Assembly: GCA_934725005.1 (NCBI GenBank)
Contig: CAKVBE010000073.1
Location: 1 to 5,547, forward strand
Direction of reading: 5' to 3'
From: an uncultured Rickettsiales bacterium
GTDB lineage: Bacteria; Pseudomonadota; Alphaproteobacteria; Rickettsiales; UBA1997
Length of the DNA: 5,547 nt
How positions within the stretch are numbered: the stretch's first letter is position 1; each line of letters begins with the position of its first letter. The notes below the pieces were generated by a model. That model made no database searches. It was given only the letters and a program-made list of their open reading frames with translations, and was not told where the DNA came from. The position numbers were made by a program, and so were the translations under genes. Below are positions 1-5,547 of this stretch, in pieces.

Positions 1-2164
1 ATTCTCTTTCACTCAACATAAATGCGGTTCTATATACATCTGTTGCCTTCAAGTTAGGTAAATAAATTTGTGTAGCCGTTTGTTGAACAAGCGTATCAGA
101 TATATCACTTTTTGTAGCATCTTCAACAGACTGTGTAGCAAACACAACAAATGCATTTAATTTTCTTAAAACTTTCAACCAATCTTTAATTCTTGGCGCA
201 AATACCGGATTGTCAATAAGAGCCCAAGCTTCATCAAGAATTATCATTGTTCTTGTTCCATCGAGCGAGCCATTAATTCTGTGAAATAAATATAAAAGTA
301 TTGGTCCTATACTAATTTTATCCTTCAAAATTTCACCCATTTCAAAACCAAATGCAAAATTTGAGGAAAAATCAATTATATCATCATCATTATCAAAAAT
401 CTTAGCGTGCGAACCATCAGAATGCCACATTTCTAATCTTCCAGCAAGTGTTCCAGGACCAGACATACCCAAAAATGGAGCAATATTTCTCAAAACCCTT
501 TTATGATATGGTAACTTGTAATTGCCTAAGACTGCTTCATTAATTCTTGCTAAATCTTCGGCTGAGCAAGGCTCACCATTTGCTGTAACTAAAGCTCTTA
601 ACCAATCTTTTAGAAATGTTATATTTTCATTTGTCTCAGGCAAATGTAACGGATTGAAACCTGATACTGTAGAAGCATCTAAAACCGCATATTTTCCACC
701 AAGTGCCCTAATAAATATTTCTGCACCATGATCCTTATCAAAAAAGAACATTCTGCAATTAAACTTTTGTGCTTGCGCACATAAAAAATTCATTAAAACA
801 GTTTTACCGGCACCAGTAGGTCCAATGATCATTGTATGCCCAACATCCCTAACATGAAAACTGAAAAAATATGGCGTTCCAGAAATTGTATTCAAAACTG
901 TACAAGCTTCTCCCCAATGATTATTTTTTCTTTTTCCAGATGGATAATTATGAAATGAAGCCAAACTTGCTAAATTTAATGTATTTATTGTAGACTTTCT
1001 AACAACATACTTCATATTACCAGGTAACTGTGCCCAAAATGCTGCCTCCATATTCATTCTTTCCCTAGTTGCCGTAATACCAACATTTGAAAATTCAACA
1101 ATAGCCATAGACATTGCATTTTCAAGAATTTTTTCATTATCTTCAACACACATTATTGTTAAATGGTGTGAACCAAAAGCAAATCTACCACTCATTGCTG
1201 AATCAAGAGCGTCATCTATTTCTTGTATTTGCGATATAGCAACGTCTTGTGATTGAATCATTCTTCTTTGTTGTAATTGCATGCTACTGATTGCAACCAT
1301 CCTATTGATAAACGTAAATGATTGACTAATTATAAATTCAAACGGTAACTGTAAAAATCCATCTAAAATACCAGCATTTGTTGACGGTCTATATTCTTTT
1401 ATTGACGCTATACCAGCATATTTTGTTCCATAAGGACTTTTTATCTCCATTACTTTTGAACCAAAGTATAATCTATTCGTTTGTAGATATTTATTTATTG
1501 GTAAAGTCGACAATCTATATTCCTGCCTGTCTCCACAATTAACTATTAATCCCAAAAATTTTAAAACTTCAGAAAAAATTGTTTCGTTATTTTTTACAAT
1601 TCCTAATAATTTTGGACCGTAGTTACCAAAACCATTTAAAACTCTCTCTGTAACTTCATTTAATTCACTAATAGCATTTCTTAATGCTTTTCCTTTAGCA
1701 TTCTTATCAGCTTTTTCTCTTATTTTCTGAAAGAAATTCACTATACCAGCAACACCGCCAGTGTCCTGTTTTCTTATAATACTTATATAATGTTCATTTG
1801 TAAAAGATCTATCGCCACTATGTCTTTCCTTCCATTCTTTATTAACTCTAGCAGCAAAAATATTTGTAAAATCGCCATCTGGATATGCCTCCTCTTTTCT
1901 CCTAATTGTATGAAACCATAGAGCAAAATTTCCAGAAGCCATACTTTTTAAAAGATTATTCCTTGTGTCTTTTCTTATATCGATATCTTCATCATCAGCT
2001 GTTTCAAACGAAAAACCATCTATTTTTATAACTCTCAATAGACTATTGTCTTCTAAAAGAACAGTATTTTCATCTAACAACATTTTATATGGAATGAATC
2101 TAGAAGAAGACATTTCCTTAGATAAATAATTTTGTTTTGGAGCTGATAATGTAGTCAGTTGCAT
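1..2164 (-). CDS. virB4: Type IV secretion ATPase VirB4 (3' end missing)
   Basis: VirB4 is the conserved ATPase at the cytoplasmic base of type IV secretion systems; it powers machine assembly and substrate transfer. The frame is open from the ATG at 2164 to the left edge, giving 721 codons. Family members are about 800 residues, so roughly the last 80 are outside the window. The N-terminal CagE/TrbE/VirB domain ends near AQLPGN (residues 378-383). The motor domain has Walker A GPTGAGKT (448-455), DKDHG (476-480), Walker B MIILDEAW (640-647) and a conserved FATQS segment with Gln678. All key nucleotide-binding residues are present, and no frameshift was seen. The start is supported by an AAAGG ribosome-binding site 9 bases upstream. 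It follows virB3 by 13 bases, as in the rvh virB3-virB4 cluster of Rickettsiales. Those genomes usually carry a second virB4 elsewhere; the link to virB3 suggests this is the virB4-1 type (inference). Confidence 0.96.
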   Translation of the reverse strand, partial: MQLTTLSAPKQNYLSKEMSSSRFIPYKMLLDENTVLLEDNSLLRVIKIDGFSFETADDEDIDIRKDTRNNLLKSMASGNFALWFHTIRRKEEAYPDGDFTNIFAARVNKEWKERHSGDRSFTNEHYISIIRKQDTGGVAGIVNFFQKIREKADKNAKGKALRNAISELNEVTERVLNGFGNYGPKLLGIVKNNETIFSEVLKFLGLIVNCGDRQEYRLSTLPINKYLQTNRLYFGSKVMEIKSPYGTKYAGIASIKEYRPSTNAGILDGFLQLPFEFIISQSFTFINRMVAISSMQLQQRRMIQSQDVAISQIQEIDDALDSAMSGRFAFGSHHLTIMCVEDNEKILENAMSMAIVEFSNVGITATRERMNMEAAFWAQLPGNMKYVVRKSTINTLNLASLASFHNYPSGKRKNNHWGEACTVLNTISGTPYFFSFHVRDVGHTMIIGPTGAGKTVLMNFLCAQAQKFNCRMFFFDKDHGAEIFIRALGGKYAVLDASTVSGFNPLHLPETNENITFLKDWLRALVTANGEPCSAEDLARINEAVLGNYKLPYHKRVLRNIAPFLGMSGPGTLAGRLEMWHSDGSHAKIFDNDDDIIDFSSNFAFGFEMGEILKDKISIGPILLYLFHRINGSLDGTRTMIILDEAWALIDNPVFAPRIKDWLKVLRKLNAFVVFATQSVEDATKSDISDTLVQQTATQIYLPNLKATDVYRTAFMLSERE

Positions 2165-2173
2165 ATACTGTTA

Positions 2174-2178
2174 CCTTT
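2174..2178 (-). promoter_or_regulatory. Ribosome-binding site of virB4
   Basis: AAAGG on the minus strand lies 9 bases before the virB4 ATG and overlaps the TGA stop of virB3. The arrangement fixes the virB4 start and suggests translational coupling of the two genes. It is the only clear Shine-Dalgarno-like site before any of the five genes. Confidence 0.6.
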
Positions 2179-2477
2179 CAATAGACATCATAAGAATTCA
2201 CACCGCCATGAAATGTTTTATTATAACAAACATTGAAATTACTCGTTTTCATTATAAGTAATTCTATCATAAGCGGTTCTTTTAAGCATATAAAATAAGC
2301 AATACAATGGAGTAGAGGCATCAATACAAGTAAAAACAAAAAATTACTTGTAACAACAAAGGCCAACAGCGAAGCAAGACCATTCATGGCCGCATATACA
2401 TAAGTAACGCCTAAAATCATACTTGGCCTTGTTAAGCCTAAAAATAATGGGTCAGCCCTAACCTTACCACCAGCCAC
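2178..2477 (-). CDS. virB3: Type IV secretion inner-membrane protein VirB3
   Basis: VirB3 is a small inner-membrane T4SS subunit that associates with VirB4; in some systems the two are fused. The 99-residue product has the family signature near the N-terminus (DPLFLGLTRPSMILGVTY, residues 9-26), then two hydrophobic segments at about 21-42 and 45-64, then a polar tail ending in SYDVY. The length is normal for the family. The start is GTG at 2477. The frame extends upstream only to a TAA at 2502-2504 with no ATG or TTG, and an MAGG N-terminus fits what I recall of rickettsial VirB3, so GTG is the best choice. An AGG lies 10 bases upstream as a weak ribosome-binding site. It is the first gene of a leftward unit with virB4. 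In several Anaplasmataceae sodB precedes virB3; here the upstream neighbour is a divergent exonuclease. Confidence 0.93.
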   Translation of the reverse strand: MAGGKVRADPLFLGLTRPSMILGVTYVYAAMNGLASLLAFVVTSNFLFLLVLMPLLHCIAYFICLKEPLMIELLIMKTSNFNVCYNKTFHGGVNSYDVY

Positions 2478-2490
2478 TATCCAAAAACCT

Positions 2491-2515
2491 ATATTAGCAT
2501 ATTAATTACTAATAT
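2491..2515. repeat. Inverted repeat at the virB3 promoter
   Basis: ATATTAG (2491-2497) and CTAATAT (2509-2515) form a perfect 7-base inverted repeat with an 11-base centre. The right arm touches the predicted -10 box of virB3, and the rest covers the predicted transcription start and leader. It could be an operator or an RNA hairpin in the leader, but short A+T-only repeats arise easily by chance in DNA of this composition. Confidence 0.3.
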
Positions 2516-2608
2516 TATTCACTAAAATAAAATAAAATCAAGTGAAAATATCAAATAATATTAATTTAATGTTAATTTACTGATAAACAATAAGAGTCAA
2601 TATTAATT
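2499..2608. repeat. Three dispersed copies of ATATTAATT in the divergent promoter region
   Basis: The nine-base string ATATTAATT occurs at 2499-2507, 2558-2566 and 2600-2608, all in the same orientation, between the virB3 and exonuclease starts. The last two extend to AATATTAATT. The core ATTAAT is itself palindromic. A regulatory role is possible, but the string contains only A and T, so chance is a serious alternative. Confidence 0.25.
2514..2541 (-). promoter_or_regulatory. Candidate promoter of virB3-virB4
   Basis: On the minus strand TTGATT (2541-2536, 4 of 6 matches to TTGACA) is followed after 16 bases by AATAAT (2519-2514, 5 of 6 matches to TATAAT). Transcription would begin near 2507, giving a leader of about 30 bases before the GTG of virB3. 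Spacing and position are good, but A+T-rich DNA produces many such matches. Confidence 0.4.
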
Positions 2609-2649
2609 AACATACGAATAAAAATCTGTATTGATTTTTTATAACAACT

Positions 2650-2655
2650 TATAAT
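2650..2655 (+). promoter_or_regulatory. Candidate -10 box of the exonuclease gene
   Basis: A perfect TATAAT lies 34 bases before the ATG at 2690. The best -35 candidate, TTGATT at 2631-2636, is only 13 bases away, which is too short for sigma70. At normal spacing only weak matches such as TGTATT (2627-2632) are present. If it is used, the leader would be roughly 25-30 bases. Confidence 0.35.
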
Positions 2656-2689
2656 TAAATTAGTTTAATGCTAATACAATTAAAATAAA

Positions 2690-3508
2690 ATGCTTGATAA
2701 ACTTTTTGTTTTTGATATAGAAACAATACCAGATACTGATGCAGTCTATAATCTTTTAGGTATTGAGTCCAACGACATAGAATATTTGAGAAAAGAACTA
2801 GAAAAATATCATACTGATAATTTTGAAAATCCGTTTCCAAGACAAATGTTTCACAAACCAATTTCTGTTAGCGTTTTAATTGCCGATATTGAAAAAATTG
2901 ACGGTGGATTTGAGTATTATAAAATTAACAAAGTCGGAACATTCTCAAGTATAAAAAATACAGAAAAACAAATAGTAGAAAAATTTTTTGATTATCTTTC
3001 AAAACATCTACCAAGAATTGTAGATTATAATGGTAGAACATTTGATTTACCAGTTATGAAATATAGAGCAATGAAATATTGTGTGTCTGCACCAAAACTC
3101 TTTAAAGCTGGTGATAAGTGGAACAATTATCAACAAAGATATTCTTTAGATTGGCATTGTGATTTATTAGACGCCCTATCCGACTTTGGTTCATCATGTA
3201 GATGCAAAATGAATGAAGTTTGCTCTATACTGGGAATACCAGGAAAAATCGGTGTTGATGGTTCTAAAGTTACAAAAATGTATGACGCTGGAAAATTACA
3301 AGAAATAGATGATTATTGTGAAACTGATGTTTTAAACACATATTTAGTCTACTTAAATTACCAATTACTAATTGGAAATATAAACAAAGAATCATTCATA
3401 AACATGAACAAAGACTTAATTGATTACTTAAAAATAGAGGGAAAAGATAATTTTTTTGAATTTTTAAATGAGTGGGAAAAAGTTGATGATAAAAAACTAT
3501 TTGATTAG
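2690..3508 (+). CDS. Stand-alone PolB-type 3'-5' exonuclease
   Basis: This 272-residue protein matches the family of predicted 3'-5' exonucleases related to the proofreading domain of family B DNA polymerases (DNA_pol_B_exo2 type). These are RNase H-fold, two-metal nucleases expected to act on DNA in the cytoplasm. Visible motifs are Exo I FDIET (residues 8-12; Asp9 and Glu11), Exo II DYNGRTFDLP (112-121; Asp119), an HCDLLDALSDFG segment (156-167) and Exo III DDYCETDVLNTYL (207-219; Asp213). All four expected acidic metal ligands are present, so the enzyme is probably active. There is no polymerase domain. The ATG at 2690 is the first possible start, because an in-frame TAA lies at 2681-2683; no Shine-Dalgarno site precedes it. 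The gene is monocistronic, divergent from virB3 and convergent with the next gene. The precise substrate in these bacteria is not known to me. Confidence 0.88.
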   Translation: MLDKLFVFDIETIPDTDAVYNLLGIESNDIEYLRKELEKYHTDNFENPFPRQMFHKPISVSVLIADIEKIDGGFEYYKINKVGTFSSIKNTEKQIVEKFFDYLSKHLPRIVDYNGRTFDLPVMKYRAMKYCVSAPKLFKAGDKWNNYQQRYSLDWHCDLLDALSDFGSSCRCKMNEVCSILGIPGKIGVDGSKVTKMYDAGKLQEIDDYCETDVLNTYLVYLNYQLLIGNINKESFINMNKDLIDYLKIEGKDNFFEFLNEWEKVDDKKLFD

Positions 3509-3692
3509 AGCATCACACAAATACTTGTAAACATTTAGCATTGAATTCTTGAATTTAATACATCACGTAAAAGCAAAACATGAATCATACTAAACTTAAT
3601 TCAACATTATTAAATGTTTAAATGTTTTATTGACTCAGAATTAAATTTAAGATTAAAATTCTCATTATTTAACAATATTTTGACTCTTTGTT
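3509..3692. other. Spacer between two convergent genes
   Basis: This 184-base A+T-rich stretch separates the 3' ends of the exonuclease gene and the small membrane-protein gene. It has no coding potential that I can see, no tRNA and no GC-rich terminator hairpin. TTGACTC occurs twice (3630-3636 and 3680-3686), without a well-placed -10 box leading to a gene. The only hairpin worth naming is at 3603-3618. Confidence 0.5.
3603..3618. terminator. Weak hairpin between convergent genes, possible terminator
   Basis: AACATT (3603-3608) and AATGTT (3613-3618) form a perfect 6-base stem with a 4-base loop, about 95 bases after the exonuclease stop and 75 bases beyond the stop of the opposing gene. 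A second AATGTT followed by TTATT lies just to the right. With a single G-C pair per arm the stem is weak, so termination here is only a possibility. Confidence 0.2.
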
Positions 3693-4148
3693 TTATGATC
3701 TGCCAAATCCTTTGCTATTTTTTGTATTATGAGAATTGAGCATAGTTTGCCAATAACCATGTTCTGTTTGTTGTTTTAAAGCATTCGCTTGTTGCATCAT
3801 ATAACTCACTTTCTGTCCCAATATTAGCTGAGTCCATTTTCCAATTGGTTTTACTATACCAACTATTTTTGTCTGTGTGGGTTGTTGCAGTATATGTTCC
3901 TCTTGATTAATTTTATAGACTCTATCTAGTCTTCTTTCTTTCTCTTTATCTCTTAATCTTTTGTCATCTCTATTCGTATTATTTTTTGTATCTAATTTTT
4001 TATTTGACTTTTTTTTCAAAATATTTAACAGATTTATATATTTATTCACAATACTTTTAAATACAAAATACAATATTATCCTTATAAAGGAAATAACAAA
4101 AAAGAATAAAACTGATAATAAAAATACTATTAAAAAAGCTCTTTCCAT
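3693..4148 (-). CDS. Small membrane-anchored protein of unknown function
   Basis: I do not recognise a named family. The 151-residue product has three visible parts. A strongly hydrophobic N-terminus (about residues 4-31) should be one transmembrane helix or an uncleaved signal anchor. A highly charged Lys/Arg/Asp/Asn-rich stretch (about 45-80) looks like a disordered or helical linker. A C-terminal block (about 94-138) contains KIVGIVKPIGKWTQLILGQK, then a Gln-rich helix and GYWQTML. The C-terminal block resembles, from memory, conserved hypothetical proteins of Rickettsiales; this recall is unverified. With an N-terminal anchor the positive linker suggests the C-terminus is cytoplasmic. The ATG at 4148 is the first ATG after the upstream in-frame stop, and no clear ribosome-binding site is present. 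It is monocistronic, divergent from dprA. Its composition outside the C-terminal block is low-complexity, but the ordered domain layout argues for a real gene. Confidence 0.75.
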   Translation of the reverse strand: MERAFLIVFLLSVLFFFVISFIRIILYFVFKSIVNKYINLLNILKKKSNKKLDTKNNTNRDDKRLRDKEKERRLDRVYKINQEEHILQQPTQTKIVGIVKPIGKWTQLILGQKVSYMMQQANALKQQTEHGYWQTMLNSHNTKNSKGFGRS

Positions 4149-4161
4149 GACATCAAAAAAT

Positions 4162-4201
4162 ATTATTACTTAAAATATATTTTTTACAAAGGAATAAGCA
4201 A
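4162..4201 (-). promoter_or_regulatory. Candidate promoters of the small membrane-protein gene
   Basis: Two overlapping sigma70-like arrangements read toward the ATG at 4148. One is TTGCTT (4201-4196), 16 bases, TATATT (4179-4174), giving a leader of about 20 bases. The other is TTGTAA (4189-4184), 16 bases, AATAAT (4167-4162), giving a leader of only about 6 bases. Sequence alone does not choose between them. Confidence 0.3.
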
Positions 4202-4233
4202 TAAAAAAAATTATTTTTGTTACTTAAAAAAAT

Positions 4234-4257
4234 AAATTAATACCTAGTAATTAATTT
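4234..4257. repeat. 24-base near-palindrome, possible operator
   Basis: AAATTAAT (4234-4241) and ATTAATTT (4250-4257) are perfect inverted half-sites, and the symmetry axis falls in a central CTAG (4244-4247). Ten of twelve base pairs across the axis are symmetric. The dyad lies upstream of both divergent genes, about 85 bases from the membrane-protein start and 240 from dprA, outside the predicted -35 boxes. A binding site for a dimeric regulator is possible; no regulator gene is present in the window. Confidence 0.35.
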
Positions 4258-4451
4258 TAGATTAATTTTTATTTATAATATTCGCCATAAAATTTATAAT
4301 TATTCTATTGTAATCGCATATAATTTTATTTTTATGAATATACTGAATACCTATTTAAAGTTGTAAATCAAAAATTTTTTTATATCAAAGATAAGAAATT
4401 ATATTTCATTTATACACCAATAAATTGTTTTTAATAAAAATATATCAACTA

Positions 4452-4479
4452 TTGTAATATAAAAATTATTCATTATAAT
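4452..4479 (+). promoter_or_regulatory. Candidate promoter of dprA
   Basis: TTGTAA (4452-4457, 4 of 6 matches to TTGACA) is followed after 16 bases by a perfect TATAAT (4474-4479). Transcription would start near 4486, only about 10 bases before the ATG at 4497. This is the best promoter match in the window. Confidence 0.5.
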
Positions 4480-4496
4480 AAATAATGTACATATTT

Positions 4497-5547
4497 ATGA
4501 AAAATGCAATGAATGATAATGAGCGTCTGAATATATTAAGATTTGTTCGTGGTAAAAATACGGGTTTAAACTCATTTTTTAAAATCATGAATAAATATGG
4601 CAGTATAACAAAATTTGTCGATAATTTTGATAATTATAAAAATGTAAAAGGTATAGAATTAGCAACTATAGACAATGTTCTGGAAGAGATTGAAAAAACA
4701 GAAAAATTAAATGCCAAAATAATAACATATTTAGATGACGATTATCCTCAATATTTAAAAAATATAGGACAATTCCCACCAGTATTAACTGTCCGTGGTA
4801 ATTACTCATTATTAAACTATGAAAAAATTATATCTATTGTAGGCTCAAGGAATACTTCGATCAACAATTTTAATTTTACTAAAAAAATTGCAAATGAATT
4901 AGGTATGTACGGTTATAAAATCGTATCTGGTCTAGCAAGAGGTGTCGATTCTGCGGCACACATTGGATCATTAAAAACTGGAACAATTGCTGTTGTTGCT
5001 GGTGGTATAGATAACATATATCCAAAGGAAAATGAAAACATATACTATAATATACTAGAAAATAATGGCTTAATTGTTTCAGAAAATTATCTAGGTTGTC
5101 CTCCAAGACCAGAATATTTTCCATCAAGAAATAGAATTATTGCCGGATTGTCAAAAGGTGTACTTGTTATTGATGCCGGATTAGTATCAGGAAGTTTGAA
5201 TACAGCTAAACAAGCAATAAAGTTCAATAGAGAATTAATGGTATTTCCTGGAAGTCCATATGATGAAAGATGTTTTGGCTCAAACAAATTACTACAACAA
5301 GGAGCCAATTTAGTTTTGGATTCTAAAGATATTATAGAAAATTTAGAGCAGTTTACAGTAAATAACAGTTTAAATGATAATACTAAAAATATTGATTTAG
5401 AAGAAGACAAAACGGAAGACGATCTATTTAATTGTTTAAAGAATGATAATGACATTATTTCTGAATCAATTTTATCTAGATTAGATTTAGTCCCAATAGA
5501 TATAAATAATATAATAGAAGACCTTGCTTACATGTATAGCGTAGGAG
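4497..5547 (+). CDS. dprA: DNA-processing protein DprA (3' end missing)
   Basis: DprA (Smf) binds single-stranded DNA, protects it and loads RecA during natural transformation; it is also kept in many bacteria not known to be competent. The visible 350 codons cover an N-terminal helical region (about residues 8-75), the Rossmann-like core (about 80-285) and the beginning of the C-terminal winged-helix domain (about 309 onward). Core motifs include IVGSRNTS (114-121), SGLARGVDSAAHIGSL (144-159), AGGIDNIYP (168-176), FPSRNRIIAGLSKGVLVIDA (208-227), SGSLNTA (231-237) and FPGSP (250-254). An acidic, Asn-rich linker spans about 288-309. In-frame ATGs occur at 4485, 4497 and 4509. The predicted transcription start near 4486 disfavours 4485, and none has a Shine-Dalgarno site, so 4497 is a reasonable choice and 4509 remains possible. 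The frame is open to the right edge; no frameshift or missing core motif was seen. Confidence 0.95.
   Translation, partial: MKNAMNDNERLNILRFVRGKNTGLNSFFKIMNKYGSITKFVDNFDNYKNVKGIELATIDNVLEEIEKTEKLNAKIITYLDDDYPQYLKNIGQFPPVLTVRGNYSLLNYEKIISIVGSRNTSINNFNFTKKIANELGMYGYKIVSGLARGVDSAAHIGSLKTGTIAVVAGGIDNIYPKENENIYYNILENNGLIVSENYLGCPPRPEYFPSRNRIIAGLSKGVLVIDAGLVSGSLNTAKQAIKFNRELMVFPGSPYDERCFGSNKLLQQGANLVLDSKDIIENLEQFTVNNSLNDNTKNIDLEEDKTEDDLFNCLKNDNDIISESILSRLDLVPIDINNIIEDLAYMYSVG

Larger units (their letters stand above)
4149..4496. other. Very A+T-rich divergent intergenic region
   Basis: These 348 bases separate the small membrane-protein gene from dprA, which diverge. I see no coding frame with a believable composition, no tRNA and no structured RNA. 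It contains candidate promoters for both genes, a 24-base near-palindrome at 4234-4257, and two copies of CTATTGTAAT (4305-4314 and 4449-4458); the second supplies the predicted -35 element of dprA. The middle part, about 4260-4440, is featureless apart from long A and T runs. Confidence 0.6.

Noticed and set aside
522..731. Plus-strand open frame of 69 codons
   Set aside because: It lies wholly opposite the VirB4 motor domain, whose motifs are unmistakable, and shows no domain or ribosome-binding site of its own.
2631..2655. TTGATT and TATAAT as a complete promoter for the exonuclease gene
   Set aside because: The 13-base spacing is too short for sigma70; only the -10 box was kept, at low confidence.
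2655..2861. Minus-strand open frame of 68 codons
   Set aside because: It is antisense to the N-terminus of the exonuclease, including Exo I, and its composition is that of a chance frame.
3961..4173. Plus-strand open frame of 70 codons
   Set aside because: It is antisense to the membrane-protein gene; its Phe/Lys/Asn-rich content mirrors that gene's A+T-rich linker and anchor.
4305..4458. Direct repeat CTATTGTAAT (4305-4314 and 4449-4458) as an attachment site or mobile-element border
   Set aside because: The copies are short, the 134 bases between them hold no gene, and one is explained as part of the dprA promoter.
4879..5455. Two overlapping minus-strand open frames (4879-5127 and 5087-5455)
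   Set aside because: Both are antisense to the DprA core, whose conserved motifs cover the same bases.
1..5547. tRNA, rRNA, CRISPR array, insertion sequence or phage genes
   Set aside because: No cloverleaf-like GC-richer segment, no regular repeat-spacer pattern, no transposase or integrase motifs and no terminal inverted repeats were seen.

Overview
The window is strongly A+T-rich and comes from a bacterium. It contains four recognisable genes and one unrecognised gene. Reading both strands gives a virB3-virB4 pair of the type IV secretion system (T4SS), a stand-alone PolB-type 3'-5' exonuclease, a small N-terminally membrane-anchored protein, and the competence/recombination protein DprA. 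The low GC, the VirB3 and VirB4 sequences (which resemble the Rickettsiales rvh T4SS), the isolated virB3-virB4 cluster and the conserved C-terminal block of the small protein point to an obligately host-associated alphaproteobacterium, most likely Rickettsiales. I cannot place the genus from sequence alone.

Layout. Positions 1-2164 (minus) hold virB4, which runs off the left edge and lacks its C-terminal end. Positions 2178-2477 (minus) hold virB3, separated from virB4 by 13 bases, with the virB4 ribosome-binding site overlapping the virB3 stop; the two form one transcription unit reading leftward. Positions 2478-2689 are a divergent promoter region with a candidate sigma70-type promoter and a dyad for virB3 and a -10 box for the exonuclease. 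Positions 2690-3508 (plus) hold the exonuclease. Positions 3509-3692 are a short spacer between convergent genes, with only a weak hairpin. Positions 3693-4148 (minus) hold the small membrane protein. Positions 4149-4496 are a very A+T-rich divergent spacer with candidate promoters for both flanking genes and a 24-base near-palindrome. Positions 4497-5547 (plus) hold dprA, which runs off the right edge inside its C-terminal winged-helix domain.

How the genes relate. VirB3 and VirB4 work together at the inner membrane in T4SS assembly. DprA loads RecA onto incoming single-stranded DNA, and the exonuclease is a DNA-processing enzyme. A T4SS fragment therefore sits beside DNA-uptake and DNA-repair genes, but the genes lie in at least four separate transcription units, so a shared pathway is only a suggestion. 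No RNA gene, insertion sequence, CRISPR array or phage element was found. I see no convincing new multi-gene system. The least-explained items are the small membrane protein, the near-palindrome in the 4149-4496 spacer, and the apparently very short leader of dprA.
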